Shown here: one piece after another, positions 1-6,763 of the stretch | Position numbering within the stretch: the stretch's first letter is position 1 | Layout of the letters: the number at the start of each line of letters is the position of its first letter | Origin: an uncultured Clostridia bacterium | GTDB taxonomy: Bacteria; Bacillota_A; Clostridia; Christensenellales; Aristaeellaceae | Direction of reading: 5' to 3' | DNA: 11,003 bases | Assembly (NCBI GenBank): GCA_946613955.1 | Contig: CAMOGC010000033.1 | Span: forward strand, 1 to 11,003 | Position numbers and translations under genes: made by a program | Notes under the pieces: model-generated | What the model was told of the DNA's origin: nothing | Database searches by the model: none | Seen by the model: only the letters and a program-made list of their open reading frames with translations

Positions 1-840
1 TTATTTGATCTTTTTGCGGATCAGGAGAGAAATCGCGTAGATCAGGGCGGCAACCAGGACGATCGAAGCGCCGGCGCTGGTATCCTGGCGGTAGGCGATC
101 AGAAGCCCGGCGATGCCGGAGAACAGCGCGATGAGGACGGAAAAGAGCGCGTGCTGCCGGCTGTTTCTGGCCAGATTCCGGCCGGCCGCGGCGGGCAGGA
201 TCAGCAGGGCGTTGATCAGCATGACGCCCACCCACCGGATGGCGAGCATGACGGCCACGGCGACCAGCACCACGAAGGCCACCTCCACCAGCCGGGTCCG
301 GATACCGCGGGAGCGGGCGAGGGAAGGGCTGACGCTGGTCAGCAGCAGCGGGTTATAGATCAGCGCCCAGAAGAGCACGCCCAGGGGAAGGGCGACGGCC
401 AGGGCCAGCAGGTCGGAGGGCGATACCGCGAGGATGTCCCCGATGAGCAGGGAGGAATATTTGGCGAATTTCCCGCCCCGGGCCAGGATCAGCAGGCCGG
501 CGGCGATGCTGGTCGAGGAAAAAACCGAGATGATCGTATCCGCCGAGGCGGAGCCGCTTTGCCGGATCAGGCAGATGAGCACCGCCCAGACGATGCCGAA
601 AATCAGCATGGCCAGCAGATCGTTTTTCATTCCCAGGACGATGCCCAGGCCGATGCCGGTAATGGCGGAATGCCCCAGGGCGTCGGAGAAGAAGGCCATC
701 TGGTGATTCACGGCCATGGTTCCCAGCAGCCCCAGCAGGGGCGTCAGCAGCAGCACCGCCAGGAAGGCGTTTTTCATAAAGGAAAAGCGCAGGGCCTCGA
801 TCGGGAGCACCGCGTCCATCAGACGATAAATCACATCCAT
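1..840 (-). CDS. znuB: Metal ABC transporter permease (ZnuB/MntB family)
   Basis: This is the membrane subunit of a zinc- or manganese-type ABC importer (ABC-3 permease family), which forms the channel for metal delivered by an extracellular binding protein. The 279 residues are strongly hydrophobic, with about eight helices (for example residues 24-45, 58-70, 73-92, 142-162, 186-204, 229-250 and 257-273). The family-typical FFSDALGHSAITG stretch lies at residues 50-62, and GVMLINALLILPAAAGRN at 205-222. The length is normal for the family, and the stop codon is the reverse complement of the first three bases of the window, so the gene is complete. Its start overlaps the end of the upstream ATPase gene by 10 bases, so translation is probably coupled. 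The binding-protein gene is not in the window and may lie beyond the left edge. Which metal is carried cannot be read from the sequence; zinc is the default guess. Confidence 0.9.
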   Translation of the reverse strand: MDVIYRLMDAVLPIEALRFSFMKNAFLAVLLLTPLLGLLGTMAVNHQMAFFSDALGHSAITGIGLGIVLGMKNDLLAMLIFGIVWAVLICLIRQSGSASADTIISVFSSTSIAAGLLILARGGKFAKYSSLLIGDILAVSPSDLLALAVALPLGVLFWALIYNPLLLTSVSPSLARSRGIRTRLVEVAFVVLVAVAVMLAIRWVGVMLINALLILPAAAGRNLARNSRQHALFSVLIALFSGIAGLLIAYRQDTSAGASIVLVAALIYAISLLIRKKIK

Positions 841-1592
841 GCCGCTTCCGCCTCCTCCTCCCGGCCGCCGGCGCCGAAAACCGATTCAAATTCCGGAGAG
901 GAAAAGACGGTTTCGGCCGTTCCCTGGGCCAGGACGTTTTTTTCCAGCAGCACCACGTGGTCCGCGTAATCCCGCACCAGGCGCAGATCATGGCTGACCA
1001 GCAGAATGGCCATATGGTGGGTCTTTTTCAGCTGGGATACCGTATCGAGGAAGAGCCGCAGACCGTTCCGGTCCACGCCGGAGACGGGCTCGTCCAGCAC
1101 CAGCAGATCCGGCGCGGGATGGGTGGCCAGGGCCAGGAGCACGCGCTGAAGCTCCCCGCCGGAGCATCTTCCCAGGGGGCGCTTTTCCAGCTCCTCCGCC
1201 CGCACGTCCGCCAGGGCTTCCCGAACCTTTTCCCGGACCGCCCGGCCGACCCCGGTCCAGACCGGCCTCCGGGTCATGGAGGCGGCGAGAAAATCCTGAA
1301 CCGTCAGGGGCATTTCGGGATCGAAGGACAGATGCTGGGGCACGTATCCCGTCGTCAGATGGGGCAGATCCCGGCCCGCGGCGTCCACATGGCGGATGGA
1401 GCCGCCATGGGGGATTTCTCCCAGCAGGGCGCGGATCAGGGTGGTTTTGCCGGCGCCGTTCTGGCCGATGAGGACGGTCAGCTGCCCGCAGTGGATATGC
1501 ATGGACACATCCTGCAGCAGCGTCTGTCCTCCCCGGCGGACGGAAACCCGGTCCAGATCAATATGGCAGAGGGCACAGCTGTGAACGCGCAT
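831..1592 (-). CDS. znuC: Metal ABC transporter ATP-binding protein (ZnuC family)
   Basis: This is the cytoplasmic ATPase that powers the metal importer together with the downstream permease. In its 253 residues the Walker A motif GQNGAGKTT is at 43-51, the Q-loop glutamine is near 86, and the ABC signature is CSGGE at 143-147 instead of the usual LSGGQ. Walker B LLVLDEP is at 163-169 and the switch histidine is in LLVSHD at 197-202. The start is supported by AAGGAG on the minus strand (1605-1600), seven bases upstream of the ATG. It is the first gene of the leftward operon, and a strong extended -10 promoter lies about 30 bases upstream. An unusual feature is the N-terminus, which reads HSCALCH (residues 4-10), a CxxCH arrangement where relatives usually have an ordinary beta strand. 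The permease neighbour supports a metal substrate; zinc rather than manganese is inferred. Confidence 0.9.
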   Translation of the reverse strand: MRVHSCALCHIDLDRVSVRRGGQTLLQDVSMHIHCGQLTVLIGQNGAGKTTLIRALLGEIPHGGSIRHVDAAGRDLPHLTTGYVPQHLSFDPEMPLTVQDFLAASMTRRPVWTGVGRAVREKVREALADVRAEELEKRPLGRCSGGELQRVLLALATHPAPDLLVLDEPVSGVDRNGLRLFLDTVSQLKKTHHMAILLVSHDLRLVRDYADHVVLLEKNVLAQGTAETVFSSPEFESVFGAGGREEEAEAAWM

Positions 1593-1603
1593 GGAAACAC
1601 TCC

Positions 1604-1632
1604 TTGAAAATCATCGGATCATGATGTATTAT
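1604..1632 (+). promoter_or_regulatory. Rightward promoter of parA-parB
   Basis: TTGAAA (1604-1609) is followed after 17 bases by TATTAT (1627-1632). The predicted start is near 1639, giving a leader of about 42 bases before parA. Its -10 occupies almost the same bases as the -10 of the leftward promoter, so the two promoters use opposite strands of one symmetric TATTATA block (1627-1633). Confidence 0.6.
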
Positions 1633-1663
1633 ACCAGATGTTGATTTTTGTGTAAATCATCGG
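1608..1663. repeat. Half-site repeats in the divergent promoter region
   Basis: AAATCATCGG occurs twice as a perfect 10-base direct repeat (1608-1617 and 1654-1663, starts 46 bases apart). An inverted TGATTT (1642-1647) pairs with the second AAATCA (1654-1659) to give a perfect six-base dyad with a six-base spacer. The dyad overlaps the -35 of the leftward promoter and lies just after the predicted rightward start. This is a plausible operator, for example for a metal-responsive repressor, but no known consensus (Zur, MntR or Fur) is matched exactly. Confidence 0.45.
1628..1656 (-). promoter_or_regulatory. Leftward promoter of the metal transporter operon
   Basis: On the minus strand, TTTACA (1656-1651) is followed after exactly 17 bases by TATAAT (1633-1628). 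TGG directly before TATAAT makes an extended -10. The predicted transcription start is near 1621, giving a leader of about 28 bases before the znuC-like ATG. It matches the sigma-A/sigma-70 consensus at 11 of 12 hexamer positions. Confidence 0.8.
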
Positions 1664-1680
1664 GAGGGACCATTGGGACC

Positions 1681-2451
1681 ATGGCAAAGATCATAGCGAT
1701 CACGAATCAGAAAGGCGGCGTCGGCAAAACGACCACCGCCGTTAACCTCTCCGCCGGCCTGGCCGATCGGGGAAAGAAAACCCTGATGGTGGATCTGGAT
1801 CCCCAGGGGAATACCACCAGCGGCCTGGGATGCCGGGTGAGAGAAAACAACTCCGTTTACGACGCGATGATGGGCCGGGCCAACGCGCTGAACTGCATCC
1901 AGAAAACCGGGGTCAAGAAGCTGCGGCTGCTGGGGTCCGACATCCGGCTGGCCGGCGCCGAGGTCGAGCTGGTCGGGGTCGAAAAGCGGGAATACTACGT
2001 AAAACAGCTGCTGGAGCCCCTGCGGGGGGAATTTGAATACATCCTCATCGACTGCCCCCCGAGTCTGAGCCTGCTGACGCTCAACGCGCTGGCGGCGGCC
2101 GACTCCGTTCTGATCCCGATCCAGTGCGAATACTACGCGCTGGAAGGGGTGACCAGTCTGATGAACACCATCGGGCGGGTCAAGAAGACCATGAACCCCG
2201 GCCTGGAAATCGAGGGCATATTGCTGACCATGCTGGACGGGCGGACGAATCTGGGCCTGCAGGTGGTGGATCAGGTCAAAAAGCATTTTAAGAAGGACGT
2301 TTTTTCAACCACCATACCCCGGAACGTCCGGCTCGGGGAGGCGCCCAGCCACGGGCAGCCCATCCAGGAATACGACCCGAAAAGCAGCGGGGCCAAGGCG
2401 TATCAGGCGCTGGCGAAGGAAGTTGTGGCCCGCAACAGCAAAAAGGCATAA
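1681..2451 (+). CDS. parA: Chromosome partitioning ATPase ParA (Soj)
   Basis: ParA/Soj is a deviant Walker-type ATPase that dimerises on ATP, binds DNA non-specifically and, with ParB, drives origin segregation; in Bacillus it also affects DnaA activity. The 256-residue protein has the deviant Walker A KGGVGKTT at residues 11-18 and VDLDPQGN at 37-44. The YILIDCPPS segment is at 120-128 and IPIQCEYYALEG at 145-156, all in family order. I place the start at 1681 because ATG-GCA-AAG begins the conserved MAKIIAITNQKGG and a GGGAGG ribosome binding site lies at 1662-1667. An in-frame upstream start at 1648 would add eleven unconserved residues. The gene ends one base before the AGGAG of parB, so the two form an operon. 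In many Firmicutes this pair follows rsmG (gidB); here it is divergent from a metal transporter. Confidence 0.96.
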   Translation: MAKIIAITNQKGGVGKTTTAVNLSAGLADRGKKTLMVDLDPQGNTTSGLGCRVRENNSVYDAMMGRANALNCIQKTGVKKLRLLGSDIRLAGAEVELVGVEKREYYVKQLLEPLRGEFEYILIDCPPSLSLLTLNALAAADSVLIPIQCEYYALEGVTSLMNTIGRVKKTMNPGLEIEGILLTMLDGRTNLGLQVVDQVKKHFKKDVFSTTIPRNVRLGEAPSHGQPIQEYDPKSSGAKAYQALAKEVVARNSKKA

Positions 2452-2465
2452 GGAGAATGGGCACT

Positions 2466-3314
2466 ATGGCGAAAAAGAGCAACGCCCTGGGCCGGGGACT
2501 CGATTCCCTGTTCCAGGAAGCGGAGGAATGGGGCGGCGGTATTCAGGAAATCCCCATCGGGGAACTGGATCCCAACCCCGATCAGCCCCGGCAGACGTTT
2601 TACGAGGAAAGCATCGGCCAGCTGGCCGACAGCATCCGGGAGCAGGGTGTGCTGCAGCCCCTGCTGGTGGTTTCCACCAATAACGGGCGCTATCGGATTA
2701 TCGCCGGGGAGCGGCGGTACCGGGCGGGGCGGCAGGCGGGGCTGGAAACCCTGCCCTGCATCGTTCGGGATCTGGACATCATGCGCCAGATGGAAATCTC
2801 CCTGATCGAAAACCTGCAGCGGGAGGATCTGAACCCGCTGGAAGCCGCCCGGGGCATCCGGGCCCTGATGCAGCAATGCGGATATACCCAGGAAAAGGTC
2901 AGCACGCGGCTGGGCAAAAGCCGGCCGGCGGTGGCGAACCTCCTGCGGCTTCTGTCCCTGCCGGACGAGGTTACCGAGATGATCCGGGACGGGCTGCTGA
3001 CGGCGGGACACGCCCGGGTGATCGCGGGCATCAGCGAACGGGAGGAGCAGATCGCCCTGGCCCGCAAGGCCGTGGCGGAGGGGCTGAACGTCCGCCAGAT
3101 CGAGGCCCTGGCCGCCAAAGCAAGAGCGGATCGGAAGCCTCCGAAAAAGAAAACGGATCTGGCGCCGGAGCTGGGCGAGCTGCGGGAGCGGCTGCTGGAA
3201 AAAACCGGCATGAAGACCACCCTGACGGGGACGGTCAGCCGGGGGCGGATCGTTTTGCAGTATGCCAGCCGGGAAGAGCTGGAACGCCTGGCGGAGATCC
3301 TGGAGCGAATCTGA
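2466..3314 (+). CDS. parB: Chromosome partitioning protein ParB (Spo0J)
   Basis: ParB/Spo0J binds parS sites near the replication origin, uses CTP to slide and load on DNA, and stimulates ParA. The 282-residue protein starts with the ParA-contacting basic segment (LGRGLDSLF, residues 8-16). The NPxQPR box follows at 37-42, the CTP-binding GERRYRA at 81-87, ENLQRED at 115-121, a helix-turn-helix around 139-162 and a C-terminal dimerisation domain ending at the stop. I chose ATG 2466 because AGGAG (2451-2455) is ten bases away. The in-frame ATG at 2457 is only one base after that site and adds three residues. The gene is cotranscribed with parA. A terminator-like hairpin lies just after its stop. 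The alternative, Noc, is less likely because Noc has no ParA partner gene directly upstream. No parS-like 16-mer is seen in the window. Confidence 0.95.
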   Translation: MAKKSNALGRGLDSLFQEAEEWGGGIQEIPIGELDPNPDQPRQTFYEESIGQLADSIREQGVLQPLLVVSTNNGRYRIIAGERRYRAGRQAGLETLPCIVRDLDIMRQMEISLIENLQREDLNPLEAARGIRALMQQCGYTQEKVSTRLGKSRPAVANLLRLLSLPDEVTEMIRDGLLTAGHARVIAGISEREEQIALARKAVAEGLNVRQIEALAAKARADRKPPKKKTDLAPELGELRERLLEKTGMKTTLTGTVSRGRIVLQYASREELERLAEILERI

Positions 3315-3318
3315 ACGC

Positions 3319-3338
3319 CGGGAGGGATCCCGCTTTTT
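3319..3338 (+). terminator. Weak intrinsic terminator candidate after parB
   Basis: Five bases past the parB stop, CGGGA (3319-3323) and TCCCG (3328-3332) form a five-base-pair stem with a GGGA loop, followed by C and five Ts (3334-3338). The stem is short, so termination may be partial. Confidence 0.4.
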
Positions 3339-3350
3339 CCGGAGCGCCGG

Positions 3351-3422
3351 GAGAGGCGGAACGGAGACCTCCGGGAGCGACAGAACGGAGGAATCCCGGA
3401 GCGGCGGAACGGAGCGCTCCGC
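3351..3422 (+). repeat. Three degenerate 24-base tandem repeats
   Basis: Units lie at 3351-3374, 3375-3398 and 3399-3422. Units 1 and 3 match at 20 of 24 positions; unit 2 matches each of the others at about 17. All share the core GAACGGAG. The third unit contains the 12-base palindrome CGGAGCGCTCCG (3410-3421). In the reading frame of the following sugar transferase the repeat reads as eight-residue units rich in Gly, Ser, Arg, Thr and Glu, but the RBS and conserved start of that gene lie downstream. The rest of the gap between parB and that gene shows no recognisable promoter. Confidence 0.65.
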
Positions 3423-3453
3423 GGGCGGAATACAAAGGCATGGAAAGGAAACC

Positions 3454-4185
3454 ATGAGCAAGAAGGAATTACCGAAGCTGCCCTATCTGGACGGGCCCCT
3501 GTCCCATCCCTTTTACAGCAAGGTGGTCAAGCGGGGAATCGATCTGATCCTGGCGGCGCTGCTGCTGATCCCGGGGGTCATCCTGATGATTCCCCTGGCG
3601 ATCTGGGTGAAACTGGACTCGCCGGGGCCCGTTCTTTACAGGGCGGTCCGGGGCGGATACCATAACCAGCCCTTCTATATTTATAAGTTCCGCAGCATGA
3701 TCGTCGGCGCGGATAAAACGGGCGGAACCACCGGCCTGAACGACAGCCGGGTCACGGGGGCCGGAAGGATCATGCGGAAGCTGAAGATGGACGAGCTGCC
3801 CCAGCTGTTCAACATCCTGAAGGGGGAGATGAGCTTCGTGGGGCCCCGGCCGGAGCTTTTGCTCTATACGAATCAGTATACCCCCGAGCAGCAGTGCATC
3901 ATGTGGGTGCGGCCGGGGGTCACCGACCGCAGCAGCATTGTTTACATCGCCCAGGACGAGATCGTCGGGGAAGAGGATCCGGTCGGAAATTTTGAGCGGC
4001 TGGTGCTGCCGGAAAAGAACCGGCTGCGGGTCGAATACGCGAAGAACCAGAGCTTTTCCCTGGACTGCCGGCTTTTTTTTGAGACCATCGCCGGCGTTTT
4101 CCGAAAGGCGGAAAAGGCAGCGAAAGAGAAGACGCCCGAAGGCGCTCCGAAGGAAGGCGGAAACAAGCGGGATGGACAGCTATGA
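3454..4185 (+). CDS. Undecaprenyl-phosphate sugar phosphotransferase
   Basis: This is a bacterial sugar transferase (monotopic phosphoglycosyl transferase family, as in PglC and the C-terminal part of WcaJ or RfbP). It moves a sugar-1-phosphate from a nucleotide sugar to undecaprenyl phosphate, the first membrane step of surface polysaccharide synthesis. The 243-residue protein has a membrane helix at about 29-52. The catalytic-domain motifs are YKFRSM (77-82), RIMRKLKMDELPQLFN (105-120) and GEMSFVGPRPE (124-134), followed by the conserved VRPGVTDRS. The length fits the short form that lacks the extra N-terminal helices of WcaJ. I chose the ATG at 3454, which follows AAAGGA (3444-3449); the frame stays open upstream to 3262 but without conserved sequence. 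The last residues are Lys/Glu-rich and overlap the next gene by 14 bases. The sugar specificity is unknown. Confidence 0.93.
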   Translation: MSKKELPKLPYLDGPLSHPFYSKVVKRGIDLILAALLLIPGVILMIPLAIWVKLDSPGPVLYRAVRGGYHNQPFYIYKFRSMIVGADKTGGTTGLNDSRVTGAGRIMRKLKMDELPQLFNILKGEMSFVGPRPELLLYTNQYTPEQQCIMWVRPGVTDRSSIVYIAQDEIVGEEDPVGNFERLVLPEKNRLRVEYAKNQSFSLDCRLFFETIAGVFRKAEKAAKEKTPEGAPKEGGNKRDGQL

Positions 4186-5047
4186 AAAGACGGTTCATCG
4201 GGTGTTCGGCGGCGCGAAGCCGGACACCACGGATCCGAAAACCCTGGCGTGGCTGATCCGGCGGAACGGGCTGGAGATGACCCATCTGAGCCGGGGAAGC
4301 CACATCGGCAGCGTACTGAGCGTCGCGGAAATCCTGGCGGTGCTTTATGCCCGGATTCTGCGGGTGGATCCGCAAAATCCCCGGGATCCGGAGCGGGACA
4401 GGCTGATTCTGAGCAAGGGACACGCGGGAAGCGGCGTCTATTCCGCGCTGGCGGAGCGGGGGTTCTTCCCGGTGGAGCAGCTGAAAACCCATTACGCCAA
4501 CGGCTCCCTGCTCAGCGGCCACGTGAGCCACAAGGGCGTGCCGGGCGTCGAATGGTCCACCGGCTCCCTCGGGCACGGGCTCGCCGTCGGCGCCGGGATG
4601 GCGCTGGGCGCGAAGATGGACGGAGCCGCCTGGCGGACCTATGTGATCCTGGGGGATGGGGAATGCGACGAAGGGGAAGTATGGGAAAGCGCCCTGCAGG
4701 CCGCCCAGTTCAAACTGGACCGGCTGATCGCGGTGGTGGATTACAACCATATGCAGTCCCTGGATTTTGTGCAGAATACCCTGGCGCTGGAGCCCTTTGA
4801 GGCCAAGTGGCGCGATTTCGGATGGAGGGCGGAAAGCGTCGACGGCCATGATACCGACGCCCTGGAGGCGGCCTTTCGCCGGGCGGGGGAGAACGCGGGC
4901 GGCGGAAAGCCCAGCGTCATCCTGGCCCATACGGTCAAGGGAAAGGGTGTTTCCTTCATGGAAAACAACATCCTCTGGCATTACCGGACGCCGCAGGGCG
5001 AGGAATACGAGGCGGCGCTGAAGGAACTGGAGGCGCAGAAACCATGA
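4172..5047 (+). CDS. Transketolase, N-terminal (TPP-binding) subunit
   Basis: This is the thiamine-diphosphate-binding half of a split transketolase; with the next protein it would form the complete enzyme that moves two-carbon ketol units between sugar phosphates. The 291 residues include LSKGHAGSG (80-88), WSTGSLGHGL (128-137) and the TPP/Mg2+ motif running from GDGECDEG (161-168) to DYN (190-192). HTVKGKGVSFME lies at 253-264. The start at 4172 overlaps the sugar transferase stop by 14 bases, and the stop overlaps the next ATG in an ATGA junction (5044-5047), so translation is probably coupled. Two-gene transketolases are common in Clostridia. This one sits inside a polysaccharide group, so it may supply an unusual sugar rather than serve the main pentose phosphate pathway; that is inference. 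Confidence 0.93.
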   Translation: MDSYEKTVHRVFGGAKPDTTDPKTLAWLIRRNGLEMTHLSRGSHIGSVLSVAEILAVLYARILRVDPQNPRDPERDRLILSKGHAGSGVYSALAERGFFPVEQLKTHYANGSLLSGHVSHKGVPGVEWSTGSLGHGLAVGAGMALGAKMDGAAWRTYVILGDGECDEGEVWESALQAAQFKLDRLIAVVDYNHMQSLDFVQNTLALEPFEAKWRDFGWRAESVDGHDTDALEAAFRRAGENAGGGKPSVILAHTVKGKGVSFMENNILWHYRTPQGEEYEAALKELEAQKP

Positions 5048-5994
5048 GAGACGCGTTTGTCAGGGCGCTGACGCGGGAGATGGCCGCGGATCCGAGGGTG
5101 GTGCTGATTACGGGGGATCTGGGCTTCGGGGTTCTGCGTCCGATCTGGGATCAGTTTCCGGAGCGGATCGTCAACGCCGGGATCGCCGAGCAGAGCATGG
5201 TGAGCCTGGCGGCGGGCCTGTCCGCCACGGGGCGGAAGGTGGTCGTCTATTCCATCGGGAATTTTCCGACGCTGCGCCCGCTCGAGCAGATCCGCAACGA
5301 CTGCGCCTATCACGGCGCGGACGTCAAGATCGTCTGCGTCGGGGGCGGATTTGTCTACGGCAGCCTGGGCATGAGCCACCACGCCACCGAGGATATGGCG
5401 GCGCTCCGGGCCATTCCGGGGATCACCTGCTTTACGCCCGGGGATCCGGCGGAAACCGAGGCGGTGGTGCCCGTGATGTTCCGGACGGAGGGAACCTGCT
5501 ACCTGCGGCTGGGAAGAGGAAACGAGCCCCACGCCCACGACGGCCCCGTCGAAGGATGGGTGTTCCCGAAGGCCATCCGGTGCCGGGAAGGGAAGGACAT
5601 CGCCCTTCTCAGCGCGGGAGGCATTCTGGCGGAGGTCCGAAAGGCCGCGGAGATGCTGGCGGCGCGGGGAATGGAGGCCGAGGTGCTGAGCTTTCCCTGC
5701 ATAAAGCCCATCGACCGGGAAGCGATCCTCGCCGCCGCCTCCGGGCACCGGCACATGATCACGGTCGAGGAGCATACGGTGCTGGGCGGATTCGGCGGCG
5801 CGGTCTGCGAGGTCGTCGCGGAGGCCGGCATCCCCTGCCGGGTGCACCGGATGGGGCTTCAGGACACCTTTGCCGCCGTGGTGGGAGACCAGGCATACCT
5901 TCGCCGGATTTACGGCATCAACGGGGAGGCTGTCGCTGAAAAGGCGGCGGCGCTGATCAATGAAGAAAGAACTGACGCTGGAAGAGATTCATGA
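5044..5994 (+). CDS. Transketolase, C-terminal (pyrimidine-binding) subunit
   Basis: This is the partner half of the split transketolase, carrying the pyrimidine-binding domain and the C-terminal transketolase domain. In its 316 residues, RIVNAGIAEQSMVSLAAGLS (41-60) contains Glu49, the position of the conserved glutamate that activates the TPP aminopyrimidine. GSLGMSHHATEDMAALRAIP (106-125) is also typical, and the C-terminal domain (about residues 170-310) contains VEEHTVLGGFGG. Length and motifs are complete. The ATG overlaps the TGA of the first subunit, and the end overlaps the LicD-family gene by 35 bases. A 1-deoxyxylulose-5-phosphate synthase is less likely because that enzyme is a single long chain. 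Apulose-4-phosphate transketolase is another known split enzyme of this type, but no apiose pathway genes are present here. Confidence 0.93.
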   Translation: MRDAFVRALTREMAADPRVVLITGDLGFGVLRPIWDQFPERIVNAGIAEQSMVSLAAGLSATGRKVVVYSIGNFPTLRPLEQIRNDCAYHGADVKIVCVGGGFVYGSLGMSHHATEDMAALRAIPGITCFTPGDPAETEAVVPVMFRTEGTCYLRLGRGNEPHAHDGPVEGWVFPKAIRCREGKDIALLSAGGILAEVRKAAEMLAARGMEAEVLSFPCIKPIDREAILAAASGHRHMITVEEHTVLGGFGGAVCEVVAEAGIPCRVHRMGLQDTFAAVVGDQAYLRRIYGINGEAVAEKAAALINEERTDAGRDS

Positions 5995-6703
5995 GGAGCT
6001 GCTGGAGCAGCTGCGGGATATTACCCGGGTCTGCGAGCGGCACGGGATCCAGTATAACCTGATGTGCGGGACGCTGCTGGGGGCGGTGCGCCATCAGGGA
6101 TTTATCCCCTGGGACGACGATGTGGACCTGCTTTTGACGCGGGAGGAGTTTACCCGCTTCCGGGAGGTTTATCCCCGGGAATGCGACCGCCGGTTTGAGC
6201 TGACCTATCTGGATACCTGGACGCCGCGGGTCATGAACCGGGATCCCGAAAAGGCCGCGGCCTTTACGGATCTGTTCATCCTGGACCATCTGCCGCCGGA
6301 GGGGCTGGGGCGGAAGCTTCATTATCTGCATCTGCACCTGCTGCAGGGGATGATGAAAAAGAACGTGGATTATTCCCGCTTCGGGCTGAAAAACCGGATC
6401 CTGCTGCGGGCGACCCATGTGCTGGGGCTGCCCTTTTCCTACCGGTGGAAGGCCAGAAGATACGAAAAGGTGTCCACGAAAACCCGGACCGGGAACGATC
6501 TGCACATGAGCAACGGGGCGTTCGAGCTGATGATGCACGTATGGCATCCGGACCAGTTCGCGGAAAAGATCGAGGCTCCCTTCGAGAATCTGACCTGCCT
6601 GATTCCGAAAAGATATGACGAAGTGCTGACGATTCTCTTCGGGCCGGATTACATGACCCCGCCGCCGCCGGCGGAAAGGGTCGCGAAGCATCTGGATCTG
6701 TGA
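5960..6703 (+). CDS. LicD-family phosphotransferase
   Basis: LicD proteins have a nucleotidyltransferase fold and attach phosphocholine or similar phospho-groups from a CDP carrier to surface glycans. The 247-residue protein starts with the family-typical KKELTLEEIHEELLEQL. It has the hallmark GTLLGAVRHQGFIPWDDDVD at residues 37-56, with the metal-binding acidic residues in DDDVD. The C-terminal FGPDYMTPPPP (about 229-239) also fits. No signal peptide or membrane helix is seen. The start at 5960 lies within the end of the transketolase gene (35-base overlap) without a good ribosome binding site, so translation is probably coupled. The length is close to that of many LicD homologues. It is the last gene of the compact polysaccharide group. 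No licA, licB or licC choline genes are visible, so the group transferred need not be choline. Confidence 0.9.
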   Translation: MKKELTLEEIHEELLEQLRDITRVCERHGIQYNLMCGTLLGAVRHQGFIPWDDDVDLLLTREEFTRFREVYPRECDRRFELTYLDTWTPRVMNRDPEKAAAFTDLFILDHLPPEGLGRKLHYLHLHLLQGMMKKNVDYSRFGLKNRILLRATHVLGLPFSYRWKARRYEKVSTKTRTGNDLHMSNGAFELMMHVWHPDQFAEKIEAPFENLTCLIPKRYDEVLTILFGPDYMTPPPPAERVAKHLDL

Positions 6704-6763
6704 GCAAAGACGGCGCCGCAGGGCCGATGGCAGTAATAAGGAAGGAACAGGAACCAGGCACCG

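Noticed and set aside
151..969. Long plus-strand open frame opposite the metal transporter genes.
   Set aside because: It is antisense to two well-recognised genes, has no family resemblance and is open only because of high GC content. The same applies to the long minus-strand frames at 7549-9888, 5957-7468 and 2403-3461.
4514..4529. GGCCACGTGAGCCA with a CACGTG core, considered as a parS site.
   Set aside because: Only about 10 of 16 positions match the parS consensus and it lies inside the transketolase gene. ACCACGTGGT at 952-961 matches even fewer.
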